Assembly (NCBI GenBank): GCA_024278755.1
Contig: JAJRSO010000061.1
Location: 50,938-114,937 of the forward strand
Direction: 5' to 3'
From: Calditrichota bacterium
Lineage (GTDB): Bacteria; Calditrichota; Calditrichia; Calditrichales; Calditrichaceae
DNA: 64,000 nucleotides
The position numbers and the translations under genes are program-made. Position 1 is the stretch's first letter. The number at the start of each line of letters is the position of its first letter. Below are positions 36,220 through 45,157 of this stretch, one piece after another. The notes under the pieces are model-generated. The model ran no database searches. It had not been told where the DNA came from and saw only the letters and a list, made by a program, of their open reading frames with translations.

Positions 36220-38052
36220 TTGTACCGAAGTTTATCTGATGTTGTAGCGGATCTGGAGAAAACCGGACAATTGGTTCGGATTCATAAAGAGGTGGATCCC
36301 AATCTGCAAATGGCGGAAATTCAACGCCGGGTTTTTGCCGCGGGCGGCCCGGCCGTTCTATATGAGCGGGTGAAGGGAAGCCCGTTTCCCGCGCTTTCCA
36401 ATTTGTTCGGCACAAAGGAACGGGCGGAATACCTGTTTCGTCATACATTAAAAACCGTAAAAGATATAATTCGTTTCAAAGCCGAGCCGCGACTGTTACG
36501 TCGTAATTTAAATATGCTCGGCGCGCTTCCGGCGGCCGGACTGAACGCCCTGCCTCTGCGGGTACGCCCGGCGAGCGCGGGTTTTTCGGAAACCACCATC
36601 GATGCGCTTCCGCAGATAAAATCATGGCCGCAAGACGGCGGTGCGTTTATCACTTTGCCCCAGGTATTCAGTATGAGTCCGGATGAGCCCAAAATACTGA
36701 AATCGAATCTTGGCATGTATCGGGTACAACTTTCTGGCAATTCTTACAAAAATAATGAACAGATCGGAATGCACTATCAAATTCACAGAGGGATTGGCGT
36801 ACATCATGCCGCTGCTCGTGCAAAAGGAGAGCCGTTAAAGGTCAGTATTTTTATCGGCGGACCGCCCGCGCATACATTTGCCTCCATTATGCCCCTGCCG
36901 GAAGGATTGCCGGAGATAGCCTTTGCCGGGGTGCTGGCCGGCCGGCGTTTCCGTTATTTTGAAAAAGATGGTTATATCCTTTCCGCCGATGCCGATTTTG
37001 TCATTACCGGAACGATTGAAGAAGATACGCTTCCCGAGGGACCTTTTGGCGATCATCTCGGTTACTACAGCTTAATACATGATTTTCCCGTTTTAAAGGT
37101 GCACAAAGTCTATCATCGCCGGAATGCTGTCTGGCCTTTTACCGTGGTCGGCCGTACGCCGCAGGAAGATACGCTTTTCGGGCAGTTGATTCACGAAATG
37201 ACCGGCCCTATGATTCCCGCTTCCATTCCCGGATTAAAAGCCGTGCATGCTGTGGATGCCGCCGGTGTGCATCCGCTGTTGCTGGCTCTTGGCAGCGAGC
37301 GTTACGTACCCTACAAAAAACGGGAACCGCAGGAATTGCTGACCATGGCCAATGCCATCCTGGGGTTCGGTCAGCTTTCGCTGGCGAAATATCTGTTTAT
37401 CGCCGCTCAGGAGGACAACCCGCAATTGGATATTAAGGACATTCCGGCGTTTTTTAACCATCTGTTGGAACGGGTGCAATGGGAGCGTGATTTGCATTTT
37501 CAGACGCGAACGACGATGGATACACTGGATTATTCGGGTTCCGGATTAAATAAGGGATCGAAAGTTGTGATTGCCGCCGCCGGAGAGGCTGTGCGAAAAG
37601 TCGCTCGCAAATTACCACAGAAATTACGCCTACCCGAAGGATTTAAAAATATGCAAATGCCCCTGCCCGGCATTCTGGTAATTCAGGCGCCGGTTTATTC
37701 TGATAAGAAACGGTCCGGGAACGAAATTGCTCTATTAACAGAGACTCTGAATGAGCAGGTTTGGGAACATTTACGGGGCTTCCCCCTGTTTGTTTTGGCG
37801 GACGACAGCGCTTTTACGGCGGCAACTATTGACAATTTTTTATGGGTCACCTTTACCCGCTCCGATCCGGCCGCCGATATTTACGGGGTTGATAGTTTTA
37901 CGGAAGATAAACACTGGGGCTGCCGCGGCCCGCTGATCGTTGATGCTCGTATTAAACCGCATCACGCTCCCGTATTAGAACCCGATCCCGAAACGGTTAA
38001 AAGTGTGGATGCGCTGGCAGTAAGGGGGAAGAGTTTGCATGGAATTATTTAA
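36220..38052 (+). CDS. UbiD-family (de)carboxylase
   Basis: A 610-residue enzyme of the prenylated-FMN-dependent UbiD family. Seen: the NLFGTKERAEYLF N-terminal segment, YRVQLSGNSYKNNEQIGMHYQIHRGIG, IGGPPAHTFASIMPLPEGLPE, and the EDTLPEGPFGDHLGYYS motif carrying the acidic catalytic residues. The length is typical of menaquinone-pathway decarboxylases in FCB bacteria, but aromatic-acid decarboxylase activity is equally possible. The start is TTG 36220, decided by AGAGGA 7 nt upstream. UbiX (flavin prenyltransferase) is not in the window. It is followed at 34 bp by a flavin disulfide reductase. Confidence 0.9.
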   Translation: MYRSLSDVVADLEKTGQLVRIHKEVDPNLQMAEIQRRVFAAGGPAVLYERVKGSPFPALSNLFGTKERAEYLFRHTLKTVKDIIRFKAEPRLLRRNLNMLGALPAAGLNALPLRVRPASAGFSETTIDALPQIKSWPQDGGAFITLPQVFSMSPDEPKILKSNLGMYRVQLSGNSYKNNEQIGMHYQIHRGIGVHHAAARAKGEPLKVSIFIGGPPAHTFASIMPLPEGLPEIAFAGVLAGRRFRYFEKDGYILSADADFVITGTIEEDTLPEGPFGDHLGYYSLIHDFPVLKVHKVYHRRNAVWPFTVVGRTPQEDTLFGQLIHEMTGPMIPASIPGLKAVHAVDAAGVHPLLLALGSERYVPYKKREPQELLTMANAILGFGQLSLAKYLFIAAQEDNPQLDIKDIPAFFNHLLERVQWERDLHFQTRTTMDTLDYSGSGLNKGSKVVIAAAGEAVRKVARKLPQKLRLPEGFKNMQMPLPGILVIQAPVYSDKKRSGNEIALLTETLNEQVWEHLRGFPLFVLADDSAFTAATIDNFLWVTFTRSDPAADIYGVDSFTEDKHWGCRGPLIVDARIKPHHAPVLEPDPETVKSVDALAVRGKSLHGII

Positions 38053-38086
38053 TTAGGCGAAAAACATTCGCCGGGAGAAGGAACAA

Positions 38087-39439
38087 ATGAAAATAATCAT
38101 CATTGGCGGAAATGCCGCCGGCATGTCGGCCGCCAGCAAAGCGCGGCGTAATGATCCGCAAGCGGAAATTATTGTTTTTGAAAAATCGGGAACGGTTTCT
38201 TACGGCGCCTGCGGCCTGCCTTACTATATTTCAGATGATATTAAAAACGCGGACAGTCTGATTGCCATTCCGGTTGACGATTTCCGCCATAAACGCAATA
38301 TCGATGTACAGCTGTTTCATGAAGCGGTCTCTTTTAATCCCCGTAAAAAAACAGCATGGATAAAAAACGGAAAAAGCGGAGAGTTCTTCGAACAGTCGTA
38401 TGATAAATTGATTATTTCAACGGGCGCCTCGGCGGTTGTCCCAAAGATTCCCGGCGGCGAATTAAATAATGTATTTGTATTACGCACTCTCGAAGACGGC
38501 ATACGGATTAAATCGTTTATAGAAAAAGAAAGTCCAAAACAAGCGGCGGTCATCGGAGGCGGATACATCGGGCTGGAAATGGCCGAGGCTTTGACAAAAC
38601 AGGGACTTCAGGTGCATGTATTGGAGGCGCAGGAGCAGGCGTTGCCCTATCTCGATAGCGATATGGCCGCGAAGGTTGCCGAAGTTTTGCAAAAGAAGGA
38701 GGTAAAACTCTATTTAAGCAGTATGGTTACCGGCATAGACGGAAACGGAAACGTGGAAAAAATAATGCTGGCGGACGGGCGCGTACTTGCAGTGGATATG
38801 GTGTTGTTGTCGGTGGGTATTCGTCCTAATATTGCTTTTGCCCAAAGCGGCGGCGTGCAAATCGGACGCACAGGCGCCATTCAGGTTAACGACCGTATGC
38901 AGACTAATTTAAGGCATGTATTTGCCGCCGGCGATTGCGCGGAAACCCGGTGTCTGGTAAACAATAAAGCAACCTGGGTGCCGCTGGGCACTACGGCTAA
39001 CAAGCAGGGTAAAACAGCCGGGGACAATGCCAGCGGAGGGCATTCGAAGTTTAAGGGGATCACCACGACCAGCGCGGTAAAGATTTTTGAGCTGGAAGTG
39101 GCCTCCACCGGGCTGAATTCAGTAACGGCTGAAAAAATAGGGCTACCCTTTGCCGCCGTTTCCATCCGTTCAAAAACACGCGCCCACTATTATCCCGGAC
39201 AAAAAGATATTTACGTAAAGATGATCATCAACAAACAGGATGGCCGGCTACTTGGCGCTCAGATTCTTGGGGAAGAAGGCGTTGCAAAGCGCATCGATGT
39301 GCTGGCCGCGGCACTCTACAATAAAATGACCGTTCAGCAGATTGCAGAGATGGATTTAAGCTATTCGCCGCCCTTCGCCCCGGTGTGGGACGCTTTGCTT
39401 GTGGCGGCCAATCAGGCCATGAAAAAAGTACGGTCGTAA
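38087..39439 (+). CDS. CoA-disulfide reductase-like FAD enzyme
   Basis: A 450-residue pyridine nucleotide-disulfide oxidoreductase. The FAD site is IIGGNAAGMSAASKARR (residues 5-21) and the single redox Cys lies in SYGACGLPYYIS (~43). The NAD site is IGGGYIGLEMAEAL. A second FAD motif (HVFAAGDCAET) and a dimerisation domain complete the protein. The lone Cys43 places it with CoA-disulfide reductase/NADH oxidase/NADH peroxidase rather than with two-Cys reductases. It likely maintains thiols or handles oxygen species. It is co-transcribed with UbiD and the cupin. Confidence 0.88.
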   Translation: MKIIIIGGNAAGMSAASKARRNDPQAEIIVFEKSGTVSYGACGLPYYISDDIKNADSLIAIPVDDFRHKRNIDVQLFHEAVSFNPRKKTAWIKNGKSGEFFEQSYDKLIISTGASAVVPKIPGGELNNVFVLRTLEDGIRIKSFIEKESPKQAAVIGGGYIGLEMAEALTKQGLQVHVLEAQEQALPYLDSDMAAKVAEVLQKKEVKLYLSSMVTGIDGNGNVEKIMLADGRVLAVDMVLLSVGIRPNIAFAQSGGVQIGRTGAIQVNDRMQTNLRHVFAAGDCAETRCLVNNKATWVPLGTTANKQGKTAGDNASGGHSKFKGITTTSAVKIFELEVASTGLNSVTAEKIGLPFAAVSIRSKTRAHYYPGQKDIYVKMIINKQDGRLLGAQILGEEGVAKRIDVLAAALYNKMTVQQIAEMDLSYSPPFAPVWDALLVAANQAMKKVRS

Positions 39440-39501
39440 TGCATAGTCGGGTTATTCTAAATCCGGCGATTGCCGAAAAATTCTTATTCAGAGGAAACGC
39501 C

Positions 39502-39960
39502 ATGACAAAAGTTTTTAATATAAATTCGATACCGGATAAATTTACGGATGACCCGAAATTCGAATCGGCCATGTGTACAAAGTATCTCGGCGCTTTGGCC
39601 GGAAGTGATAAAATTTACGTAAATATTGATTCGCTGAAGCCGGGAGCAAAGAGCGCAAAATACCATTCGCATTCCATTAAAGAGGAGTTCTTTCTGATTC
39701 TCAGCGGCCACGGCAGCCTGCGCATAAAAGATGAAATTTTTGCGGTGCAAAAGGGGGATTTTCTGGCAAAGCCTGCCGGGAAAGGAATTGCGCATCAGTT
39801 TATCAATGACGGAGATGAGGTTCTGGAAATACTTGATTGTGGACTGAACGACGAAAATGATGTGGTCGAATATCCTGATGAGGGTACGTTTTTGTTAAAA
39901 GGGAAAGCGTTTCGTAAGAACAGCGCCATAAACGGCTGGACTTCCGAACCAAATAAATAA
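39502..39960 (+). CDS. Cupin-domain protein
   Basis: A 152-residue protein with one cupin fold. AKYHSHSIKEEFFLILSGHG gives the first metal motif (two His and Glu), and GKGIAHQFINDG the second His. The role is unknown; similar small cupins bind metals or small ligands. ATG 39502 has GAGGAA 7 nt upstream. The frame is open from 39385, inside the previous gene, which is rejected as the start. It is the last gene of the UbiD operon. Confidence 0.88.
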   Translation: MTKVFNINSIPDKFTDDPKFESAMCTKYLGALAGSDKIYVNIDSLKPGAKSAKYHSHSIKEEFFLILSGHGSLRIKDEIFAVQKGDFLAKPAGKGIAHQFINDGDEVLEILDCGLNDENDVVEYPDEGTFLLKGKAFRKNSAINGWTSEPNK

Positions 39961-40066
39961 TTCCTAAATGGAGTGATTCTTATTCGTCTTCTCACAAAGC
40001 TGGATTTAAAATAAGATTGCTTCACGCGCCCTGTACGGGTATTCGCAATTCCGTTTATAAGGTGCG

Positions 40067-40588
40067 TCAGCGTTCGATATAAACGCCCAGAGCTGCGACG
40101 CTACGATCCAGGGCCTGCCGTATTTTTGTTTTGATAAAAATGGAATTGAGCAGACGGCTTCCTAAAGAAAAAGCGGAATACTGCAATTGCCAGGAAACGG
40201 AGACGGCTCCGTCGGGCAAAGTTTTAATGATAATTGTGTTAGAAATATTTCCGATTAATGCTCCGGGTTGAGCGCTGTTTTGTTCAAAACGTATGCGATT
40301 TTGAGAAGGATTTAATGAAACCTTCTCTTCGATACTGCGGGTTTTATCTGCGAAACGGTAGGTCGTTGTTCTAAGATCTGGGGTTGCTCCCTGCCGAACG
40401 CTTTGTACGATAGAGGATTGCTGACAAAAGGCATCCGGGTTGCTTAATAATTTAAAGACAACCGGCGCCGGTACCTGAACGGTTACTTCCGATTCCAGGA
40501 TTGTGTTCGGGTTGGTAAATACGGCCCAGGCAATCATCGAAGCGAAAAACAGGGTAAGGAGAACAGACAGTATAATAAAAAATTTCAT
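40067..40588 (-). CDS. SRPBCC-family membrane-anchored protein
   Basis: A 173-residue protein. An N-terminal hydrophobic helix (about 4-24) anchors or exports it. The remainder (ESEVTVQVPAPVVFKLLSNPDAF ... VSWQLQYSAFSLGSRLL) is a START/SRPBCC ligand-binding fold like polyketide cyclase/dehydrase family proteins. The ligand is unknown. It is convergent with the cupin gene; repeat B lies just upstream of its start. Confidence 0.75.
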   Translation of the reverse strand: MKFFIILSVLLTLFFASMIAWAVFTNPNTILESEVTVQVPAPVVFKLLSNPDAFCQQSSIVQSVRQGATPDLRTTTYRFADKTRSIEEKVSLNPSQNRIRFEQNSAQPGALIGNISNTIIIKTLPDGAVSVSWQLQYSAFSLGSRLLNSIFIKTKIRQALDRSVAALGVYIER

Positions 40589-40606
40589 AGAGAATCCGAT
40601 TTAATT

Positions 40607-40723
40607 CCATCCGGATGGGTTTTATTTCCCGACCCTTGGGTTGTGATAAAGATTCAAATTATTCCGGATAACCCGTTGCACATATATATCGGTATTTTTA
40701 ACTTGCGGCGGGGTTGTTCATTT
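40607..40723. repeat. Dispersed intergenic repeat B, copy 1
   Basis: Aligns over ~117 bp with 55686-55801, same orientation. It starts with the perfect palindrome CCATCCGGATGG and ends with ACTTGCGGCGGGGTTGTTCA. Both copies lie just upstream of a minus-strand gene. Confidence 0.85.
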
Positions 40724-40783
40724 ATGGATAAATCTACTTTATCCGCTTCATTTATTCAAGTATTTTGATTTCTGTAAGGAAAA

Positions 40784-41137
40784 ATGAAAGTACTAAGCAG
40801 ACCGTTTAAAAATGGCGCCGTTCGGCTGCGTTATCTGCATCTGGGGAAGGACCTGCAGGTGAGCATTAGCGGCGGCCGGGAACATATTGGCGCCGTGGCG
40901 CTGGCCGTATACGGCGATTCTGTCCCGGATAATAGGAGAGCCATGAAAATTGCTCTGCCGGGACACCGCGAAGATGAATTGGCGCAGGCGGCGGCGTTGC
41001 GTTTAAGCCGAGCGTTGCGCTGCACCGTATCCGTGAGCGCCGGGATTCATTTTGATAATCTTACTAAAACGGAAATTGGCGTAATTGTAAAAATTGTGGA
41101 TGAAATGATTGCAGAATTGATTGGGGTTTTGGACTGA
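40784..41137 (+). CDS. LpdD-like small protein (candidate prenyl-flavin chaperone)
   Basis: A 117-residue protein. GKDLQVSISGGREHIGAVALA, LPGHREDELAQAAALRLS and VSAGIHFDNLTKTEI are the conserved blocks I associate with the LpdD-like domain, first known as gallate decarboxylase subunit D, which helps UbiD-type enzymes mature with prenylated flavin. A UbiD-family gene lies 2.7 kb upstream on the same strand. The family call is from memory of the motif pattern and the activity is inferred. Confidence 0.6.
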   Translation: MKVLSRPFKNGAVRLRYLHLGKDLQVSISGGREHIGAVALAVYGDSVPDNRRAMKIALPGHREDELAQAAALRLSRALRCTVSVSAGIHFDNLTKTEIGVIVKIVDEMIAELIGVLD

Positions 41138-41153
41138 TTTTCAGGAGAATTTT

Positions 41154-41206
41154 ATAGAATAAAAAAACGGCAGAGCAGTATTTAATATATCTGTCTGCCG
41201 TTTGAT
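41154..41206 (-). terminator. Rho-independent terminator for the TlpA-like gene
   Basis: Hairpin AAACGGCAG / CTGCCGTTT (41165-41203), which on the minus strand is followed by a run of seven T (41161-41167). It lies just beyond the stop of the gene ending at 41225. Confidence 0.75.
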
Positions 41207-41224
41207 GTTTTGCGCATAAAGAGT

Positions 41225-42814
41225 TTATTCTTTTATTAGCCGGTTCAGCGTTTCATCTAAGTTGGTTCCGCGCAGTTCCGATTCCGTGGCAATGATGATT
41301 CCGTTTGGATCTACGAGAATTGGTTTGGGAATTCCATGCACTTCAAATTTTTCGGATAGACTCTGACGAATCGGTTTTTCTAAATAAACATGCAGCCAGG
41401 GCATTTTCCACCCTCCCCTGCGAAAACCCTCAACATCTTCCTTCTTCTTATCAAAAGATAAACTTAAAATTGTAAAATTCTTATCTTTGAACTTTTTATA
41501 GGCTTTGTGCATAACCGGCATTTCGCCCACACAGGGATTGCACCAAACCGCCCAAAAATCCATTATATAGTATTTTCCGAGCAGACTCTCATTAGAAACG
41601 GTTTTGCCGCTGTTTAGCAGTTTAAAAGTAAACTCAGGAATGGGCTTACCTTTGGCAATCCGTTGTTCGGGATTCAACTGTTCCACAAAATAAGAAATTT
41701 CACTGAGATCGCTGTAATTCTTTGTAAGCTCCTGATAAATTTGCGCTTGTTTTTCAATATTATTGTCGGCTTTTGCCCGGATTCCCAAACTGACCAGAAT
41801 CCCGGCACGTACCTGACGATTTTTGATATTGTCTTTTTCCTGTTCAAATAACGCCTGGGCTTTCATACTTCCCATGGCCTGGGAAAAAATATAGGTGGTG
41901 CCAATTGCTTCCGATGCCCAGAGCGGATCGGTAATGGGTAAAACGGCAATCACTTTTCCGAAAACCTCTTTGGCTCCATCCTCTTCCGGTTTGGTAAGCC
42001 GGGCGGCCTGGAGCGCCGAATAGCGTCCCAGCAGGTTTTTGTTATTCATTTTGTTGAGTAATGAATTTCGCAGAGCGTTTATATCTTTGGGGTTCTTAAT
42101 CCGACGGCTTTTGAGGGCCAGCGCAATAATGGCGTTGATTTCGGAAGAAGCGCTCTCTGCTTTTACCGAAGCCACCGCCTCTTTGTCTGTTTGTGCCAGC
42201 ATAGCCGGCGTAAATACAAGGCGCAGTTTTCCATCCGGTGTGTTTACGATGGAACGGTAATCGCCGCCGCCGTCGTACTCCAGCGAATCGTAAACGGGGC
42301 CGTTTACACTACGGCCGTCCGCAACAAGGTTGATAACCTGGTAGGCCGCCGATTTGGAATTGAGCTGTTTTTCAAAACGATAGCTTCCGTCTTTTTGTTT
42401 TTGCATCGCTTCGGCCGAACTGAATCCATAGTCATTCCAACTACCGGTTATTCGCAGATTGGATAAATCGTCCTTGTATGTATTGGCCTCCAGAACAACT
42501 TTCAGCGCGATATCTGCAGTGGGATCTTCGGAAAGCAGTGGGATAAGCAGACTTTTACAGCCGGCGGCAGAAAACATCACTTGCAGGTAAGTTTCCTTTG
42601 GCAGCTTTACCTTAAAAGAACCGTCTGTTTCAACCGCTACCATTTTCTTCGTATTATATGGATTTTCTCCAAATTGCAGAATGTGCACATGCGCCAGGGC
42701 AGGCACGACTCCATTGGATGCGGAGAGGGTTCCCGTTAAAAAACGCTCCCGGTTCTGTTGTGTACAGGAAGCAATCAACAGAAAGATGCTTAAAAGAACA
42801 GCTAGTTTTTGCAT
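41225..42814 (-). CDS. TlpA-like thioredoxin-fold lipoprotein
   Basis: A 529-residue lipoprotein. The signal MQKLAVLLSIFLLIASC has lipobox IASC. A long N-terminal/central region (~20-390, beta-sandwich then helical) precedes a thioredoxin-like domain (~390-529) with the redox pair in WCNPC (AVWCNPCVGEMP). It is probably a periplasmic thiol-disulfide reductase of the TlpA/ResA group common in FCB bacteria. ATG 42814 is chosen over the frame opening at 42850 because AAGGAGGAG precedes it and it starts the signal peptide. Confidence 0.88.
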   Translation of the reverse strand: MQKLAVLLSIFLLIASCTQQNRERFLTGTLSASNGVVPALAHVHILQFGENPYNTKKMVAVETDGSFKVKLPKETYLQVMFSAAGCKSLLIPLLSEDPTADIALKVVLEANTYKDDLSNLRITGSWNDYGFSSAEAMQKQKDGSYRFEKQLNSKSAAYQVINLVADGRSVNGPVYDSLEYDGGGDYRSIVNTPDGKLRLVFTPAMLAQTDKEAVASVKAESASSEINAIIALALKSRRIKNPKDINALRNSLLNKMNNKNLLGRYSALQAARLTKPEEDGAKEVFGKVIAVLPITDPLWASEAIGTTYIFSQAMGSMKAQALFEQEKDNIKNRQVRAGILVSLGIRAKADNNIEKQAQIYQELTKNYSDLSEISYFVEQLNPEQRIAKGKPIPEFTFKLLNSGKTVSNESLLGKYYIMDFWAVWCNPCVGEMPVMHKAYKKFKDKNFTILSLSFDKKKEDVEGFRRGGWKMPWLHVYLEKPIRQSLSEKFEVHGIPKPILVDPNGIIIATESELRGTNLDETLNRLIKE

Positions 42815-43114
42815 AAAAAAACTCCTCCTTACTACATTGAAATCCAACAAAATTGGTTAAAGCCACCGGCCCCCGGGCCGAAATAGTTATTCAATTTTAT
42901 TTAGATACCCGTTGCTCACAGCGGGATTATTTATTATGAGAATGTAACTTACAAGATGGGACTGAAATCTGCAAAATCAATTTCAAAAAAAAGACCGGCA
43001 GAGTCGCCTGCCGGTCAAAATCCGAGAACAGATGTTCAAAGAAGTGCTTTGTTTATATTACGCTTTGACATTTTAAAAGTTTCACAAAAGAAATAAAATT
43101 TGTGTAAAATGATA
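42815..43114. other. 300-bp intergenic region, holds a TRAP-operon terminator
   Basis: Contains the terminator at 42983-43016. The stretch at 42890-42930 (GATACCCGTTGC...) is weakly similar to part of repeat B, but too short to call. Confidence 0.5.
42983..43016 (-). terminator. Rho-independent terminator after the TRAP transporter genes
   Basis: Perfect stem GACCGGCA / TGCCGGTC (42993-43016). On the minus strand it is followed by eight T, about 100 bp beyond the dctM stop codon. Confidence 0.8.
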
Positions 43115-44383
43115 CTATTGAAAAAGGCTCACCAGCCACAAACTAAGCCAGGGGATATAGGTGATAATGGCCAGGGCCACCAGCAAGATGGCCAGAAAAG
43201 GCAGCGAGGCTTTGTATAGTTTCAGTACCGGTTCATCAAAACGGAAGGAGGCGATAAACAGGTTCATGCCCACCGGCGGAGTGGAATAACCGATGCCGAG
43301 ATTGGCCAGAAAAATGATTCCCAGATGTATCGGGTCAATACCAAAATTGGTAGCAATAGGAATTATCACCGGTACAATAACGAGGATGGCCGAAAAAATA
43401 TCCATTACCGCGCCTACGAGCAGAAGAAAGAGATTAAGCGCCAGTAGAAAGGAGTACTTGGATGTGAGGTAAATGCTGATGCTCTGAAAGATACGTGTGG
43501 GGATTTCGGCGTCGATCATATAATTAGATAATCCCAGGGCGGCGGAAAGAATGACCAGAATTCCACCCACCAGAATCATGCTTTCGCGAATGACCCGCGG
43601 CAGGTCTTTTGTTAAAGAAATATCCCGATAAATAAACACTTCGATTATAAACACATAAAAAGCGGTTACCGAAGCGGCCTCGACGGCGGTAAAGGTACCG
43701 CTGTAAATGCCACCGAGGATAATAAAAGGCAACGGAACTTCCCAGCCGGCATTTTTAATGGCCTGCCAGGGCGGTATTTCTTCAACGGTAACAGGAACGC
43801 TTTTTTTCATATACAGAGCGCTGTAAACCGAAAGCAGAGCCACCATTAAAAGACCGGGCAGAATACCGGCCAAAAAAAGCTTATCAATACTGACCTGTGA
43901 AATGAGTCCGTATAAAATGATGGGTAAGCTGGGTGGAAATAATAGCCCGAGATTTCCCGAAGAGGTAAGCAGACCGAGGCTGAATTTTTTGGGATAGTTC
44001 TCTTTTAATAAAATAGGATATAAAAGCCCGCCGAGAGCGATAATGGTCACGCCGGAAGCGCCGGTAAGCGCGGTAAAGGCAGCGCTGGTTACCAGGGCGG
44101 CAATACCGAGCCCGCCGGGCAGTTTTTTAAATAACAAGCGCGAAATATGGACGAGCCGTTGCGGCGTTTTACTTTCGGCCAGCAGGTAACCGGCAAACGT
44201 AAACAGCGGGATAGCCAGTAAAACCGATTGGGTGGTTAAACGGTTCAATTCAATAATCATGGCGCTGGGATCGATTTCCACCGCATGAAAAGCCAGCAAG
44301 GCAATGGCCGAAATGATGATAAACAGCGGTGTGCCGAATAAAGCAAACAGCAACAGCGCCAGTCCGATAACAAAGGTTATCAT
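43115..44383 (-). CDS. dctM: TRAP transporter large permease DctM
   Basis: A 422-residue membrane protein with about 12 helices and the DctM sequence pattern: GTPLFIIISAIALLAF, SAAFTALTGASGVTIIALGGLLYP, LLTSSGNLGLLFPPSLP, and NLGIGYSTPPVGMNLFIAS. It forms the transport channel of a tripartite ATP-independent carboxylate transporter driven by a Na+ or H+ gradient. It overlaps dctQ by four bases (ATGA). A DctP binding protein is not found on either side. Confidence 0.93.
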   Translation of the reverse strand: MITFVIGLALLLFALFGTPLFIIISAIALLAFHAVEIDPSAMIIELNRLTTQSVLLAIPLFTFAGYLLAESKTPQRLVHISRLLFKKLPGGLGIAALVTSAAFTALTGASGVTIIALGGLLYPILLKENYPKKFSLGLLTSSGNLGLLFPPSLPIILYGLISQVSIDKLFLAGILPGLLMVALLSVYSALYMKKSVPVTVEEIPPWQAIKNAGWEVPLPFIILGGIYSGTFTAVEAASVTAFYVFIIEVFIYRDISLTKDLPRVIRESMILVGGILVILSAALGLSNYMIDAEIPTRIFQSISIYLTSKYSFLLALNLFLLLVGAVMDIFSAILVIVPVIIPIATNFGIDPIHLGIIFLANLGIGYSTPPVGMNLFIASFRFDEPVLKLYKASLPFLAILLVALAIITYIPWLSLWLVSLFQ

Positions 44384-44886
44384 TTCTCTTCTCCTGTGCC
44401 AGAAAAGAACTGAATCAGTTTATCTGCGGACAGGACAATAAAGCGGAAGGTGATAATTGCAAAGCCGATGGGAATAATAATCTGGAAATACCAGGATTCA
44501 ACCGACCCGAACAAAACTGTTTTATAGGCGCGTTCCATTAAAACAAACGAAACCGAGGCGGACGCAAGAAAATAGGCGATAAGCGCCGAAAAAAGATTTA
44601 CGATAATTGCGCTTGCCAGCCTGACACGGCCTTTAAAAAAGCGGGAAAAAACATCGATGTTAATGTGCCGCTCGGAGCGGGTGGCCAGAGAAGCACCGAT
44701 GAAACCCACCCACAGTACAAGATGGCGCAGTACGATATCGCCACCCAGAATCCCTTCGGAGAGGATATTGCGCAGGACAACCTGTAAAAATGAAAAGAGC
44801 ACCATACTCATGACGACGAAAATCAGAATCCACTCTTCCAGACGAGCGGCGGCGGTATCGAGGCGGTGCAGGAATTTCATAATCAT
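44380..44886 (-). CDS. dctQ: TRAP transporter small permease DctQ
   Basis: A 168-residue protein with four membrane helices and the family features LEEWILIFVVMSMVLFSFLQVVLRN, HLVLWVGFIGASLATRSERHINIDV. It associates with DctM. Start ATG 44886 has AAGG 6 nt upstream; the open frame begins at GTG 44904 and ATG 44880 is also possible. Transport substrate unknown without the binding protein. Confidence 0.9.
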   Translation of the reverse strand: MIMKFLHRLDTAAARLEEWILIFVVMSMVLFSFLQVVLRNILSEGILGGDIVLRHLVLWVGFIGASLATRSERHINIDVFSRFFKGRVRLASAIIVNLFSALIAYFLASASVSFVLMERAYKTVLFGSVESWYFQIIIPIGFAIITFRFIVLSADKLIQFFSGTGEEK

Positions 44887-45157
44887 AGCAGACCTTAGTC
44901 TCACTTAGAATGGTTTATTAAAAATAAATAGAAATTAGAAAGATGCGCACAATAATTCAAGCGAATTGTTTTTCGGTTTTGATCTTGTTAGGATGTATTT
45001 GGAGTGCGTTGACTGTGTCAATGCATATTAAAAGAATCGATACAGTCGATTTAATCCAAAAGGGGTAATACTATTAATTTTATCGAACTGTTTCACAAAA
45101 GTACACTTTTTTATTATATTCAGGGCTTAAATTAGTTTAACGCGAAACGAATACATT
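44887..45157. promoter_or_regulatory. Divergent intergenic region between TRAP and trkH genes
   Basis: 271 bp between two genes transcribed away from each other, so it must contain both promoters. No clear -35/-10 pair was found by eye. Confidence 0.4.

Noticed and set aside
42885..42935. Possible third copy of repeat B
   Set aside because: Only a short stretch (GATACCCGTTGC) matches; too little to call a copy.
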